Below the pieces are notes generated by a model. The model worked only from the letters and a program-made list of their open reading frames with translations. It was not told the origin of the DNA and made no database searches. From Sphingobacterium sp. ML3W (GTDB lineage: Bacteria; Bacteroidota; Bacteroidia; Sphingobacteriales; Sphingobacteriaceae): a stretch of DNA of 64,000 nucleotides. The position numbers and the translations under genes were made by a program. The stretch spans positions 2,046,001 to 2,110,000 of the forward strand of contig NZ_CP009278.1 in assembly GCF_000747525.1 (NCBI RefSeq), read 5' to 3'. Shown here one piece after another: positions 63,325 to 64,000 of the stretch. Position 1 is the stretch's first letter. Each line of letters starts with the position of its first letter.

Positions 63325-63425
63325 GTTCAATAACAATACAAATCCTATTCAGAATTTCCGGCTATTTTTACACTCTGGAAACCATCAAGTAGTCAAGAAA
63401 GTTCAATGTTAATGATATTGTTTTT

Positions 63426-63458
63426 TTTGTAAATTAGGTCTTGATAAAAACAACTTTG
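63426..63458 (+). promoter_or_regulatory. Promoter-like boxes before the acetyltransferase
   Basis: TTTG at 63426-63429 (-33) and CAACTTTG at 63451-63458 (one mismatch to TAnnTTTG) with 21 bp between, 10 bp before the start codon. Confidence 0.35.
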
Positions 63459-63468
63459 GCAATTCATA

Positions 63469-64000
63469 ATGGATATATTTATAGAAACAGATCGCTTAGT
63501 TTTAAGAGAATTAGACTATTCTGACGAAAATGATTTGTTTGAAATGGACTCTGACCCCGAAGTTCATTTATATATTGAAAATAGTCCCGTTAAATCTATT
63601 GTCGAAATAAGGAAAGTGATTGAAATGCTAAAACAGCAATATGTGGAAAATGGGATTTCTCGTTGGGGTGTTGTTGAACAAATAACTAACGAATGTATTG
63701 GTTGGGCTGGGCTAAAATATTTTAGAGAACCCTTGAATAACCACGTTAATTTCTATGAGCTTGGTTATAGGTTTAAAAGAAAACATTGGGGCAAAGGTTT
63801 TGCGACCGAAGCGTCAACCGCAATACTGAATTATGGGTTTAAAAACCTCAATGCTGATAAAATTTATGCAATAACCGACCCGAAAAATGTAAATTCAAAA
63901 AAGGTGTTAACGAAATTAGGCTTTGACTTGCAAGAAACTTTTGATTATGAAGGCAACCTGACAGATTGGTTTGAATTGAAAAGAGCTAGTTGGGAGAATA
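63469..64000 (+). CDS. GNAT-family N-acetyltransferase (3' truncated by the window)
   Basis: 177 codons are visible from ATG 63469, with no stop before the window end. The RimJ/RimL-like pattern is clear: FIETDRLVLRELDYSDENDL at the start, then YELGYRFKRKHWGKGFATEA with the acetyl-CoA-binding R/QxxGxG/A-type loop, and KIYAITDPKNVNSKKVLTKLGF. It transfers acetyl groups to a protein N-terminus or a small amine. The product is nearly complete for this family (about 170-180 residues). Confidence 0.88.
   Translation, partial: MDIFIETDRLVLRELDYSDENDLFEMDSDPEVHLYIENSPVKSIVEIRKVIEMLKQQYVENGISRWGVVEQITNECIGWAGLKYFREPLNNHVNFYELGYRFKRKHWGKGFATEASTAILNYGFKNLNADKIYAITDPKNVNSKKVLTKLGFDLQETFDYEGNLTDWFELKRASWEN

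Noticed and set aside
1..64000. CRISPR arrays, rRNA or tRNA genes
   Set aside because: No regularly spaced repeats, no rRNA-like blocks and no T-loop pattern with a matching acceptor stem were found by reading; a covariance search was not possible.

Overview
The window looks like chromosomal DNA of a Bacteroidota member close to Sphingobacterium / Sphingobacteriaceae. The signs are low G+C, two SusC/SusD outer-membrane uptake pairs, a DUF3823 lipoprotein, PhyH, ThuA and Gfo/Idh/MocA catabolic genes, and -7 promoter boxes of the TAnnTTTG type. No rRNA, tRNA or CRISPR was seen.

Layout. 1-11.4 kb: a plus-strand carbohydrate-use operon. It holds the end of a HEAT/azurin-like cupredoxin protein, a ThuA protein, a Gfo/Idh/MocA-type protein, a TIM-barrel epimerase, an MFS permease, then SusC, SusD and a DUF3823 lipoprotein. 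11.6-21.4 kb: a compact natural-product locus. A phosphopantetheinyl transferase, an EthD-like protein and an O-methyltransferase are read leftward. A 2048-residue two-module NRPS (A-T-C-A-T-reductase) is read rightward. An IS4-type element with a perfect 9-bp target duplication sits in the divergent promoter between the two arms. 21.6-25.6 kb: Pfk-2-type phosphofructokinase, class I aldolase and a CPA1 Na+/H+ antiporter.

25.6-40 kb: a mixed, partly decayed stretch. It has an IS3 orfA remnant, an outer-membrane protein tail, small exported proteins, an Lrp regulator divergent from a drug-type MFS exporter, a GAF histidine kinase, a Crp-like regulator with ilvD, and a truncated DUF1456 gene. 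40.1-49.3 kb: a second polysaccharide utilisation locus. A sugar isomerase-like protein, a PhyH dioxygenase, an AraC regulator, SusC and SusD are followed by a GH47 alpha-mannosidase whose gene overlaps a HAD phosphatase gene. The glycan is probably alpha-1,2-mannose-rich.

49.5-54 kb: DUF5808, a broken TlpA-like thioredoxin, a frameshifted FAD-linked oxidase, and a peroxiredoxin/AlkD-like pair divergent from an HxlR regulator with a palindromic operator candidate. 54.4-58.6 kb: an M20 amidohydrolase, an AcfC-like binding protein, a LysR remnant and a tandem-fused Asp/Glu racemase. 58.6-64 kb: an integrase remnant, a glycosyltransferase-like gene split cleanly by a second IS4-type element, a region with duplicated promoter-like sequences and strong hairpins (candidate structured RNAs) ahead of two unknown small genes, and a GNAT acetyltransferase cut by the window end.

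The best candidate for an undescribed system is the NRPS locus. Its domain order matches the pyrazinone-type (aureusimine) synthetases and it also carries a methyltransferase, so a methylated pyrazinone or methoxypyrazine product is a testable idea. The structured RNA region near 62.3-62.8 kb is second.
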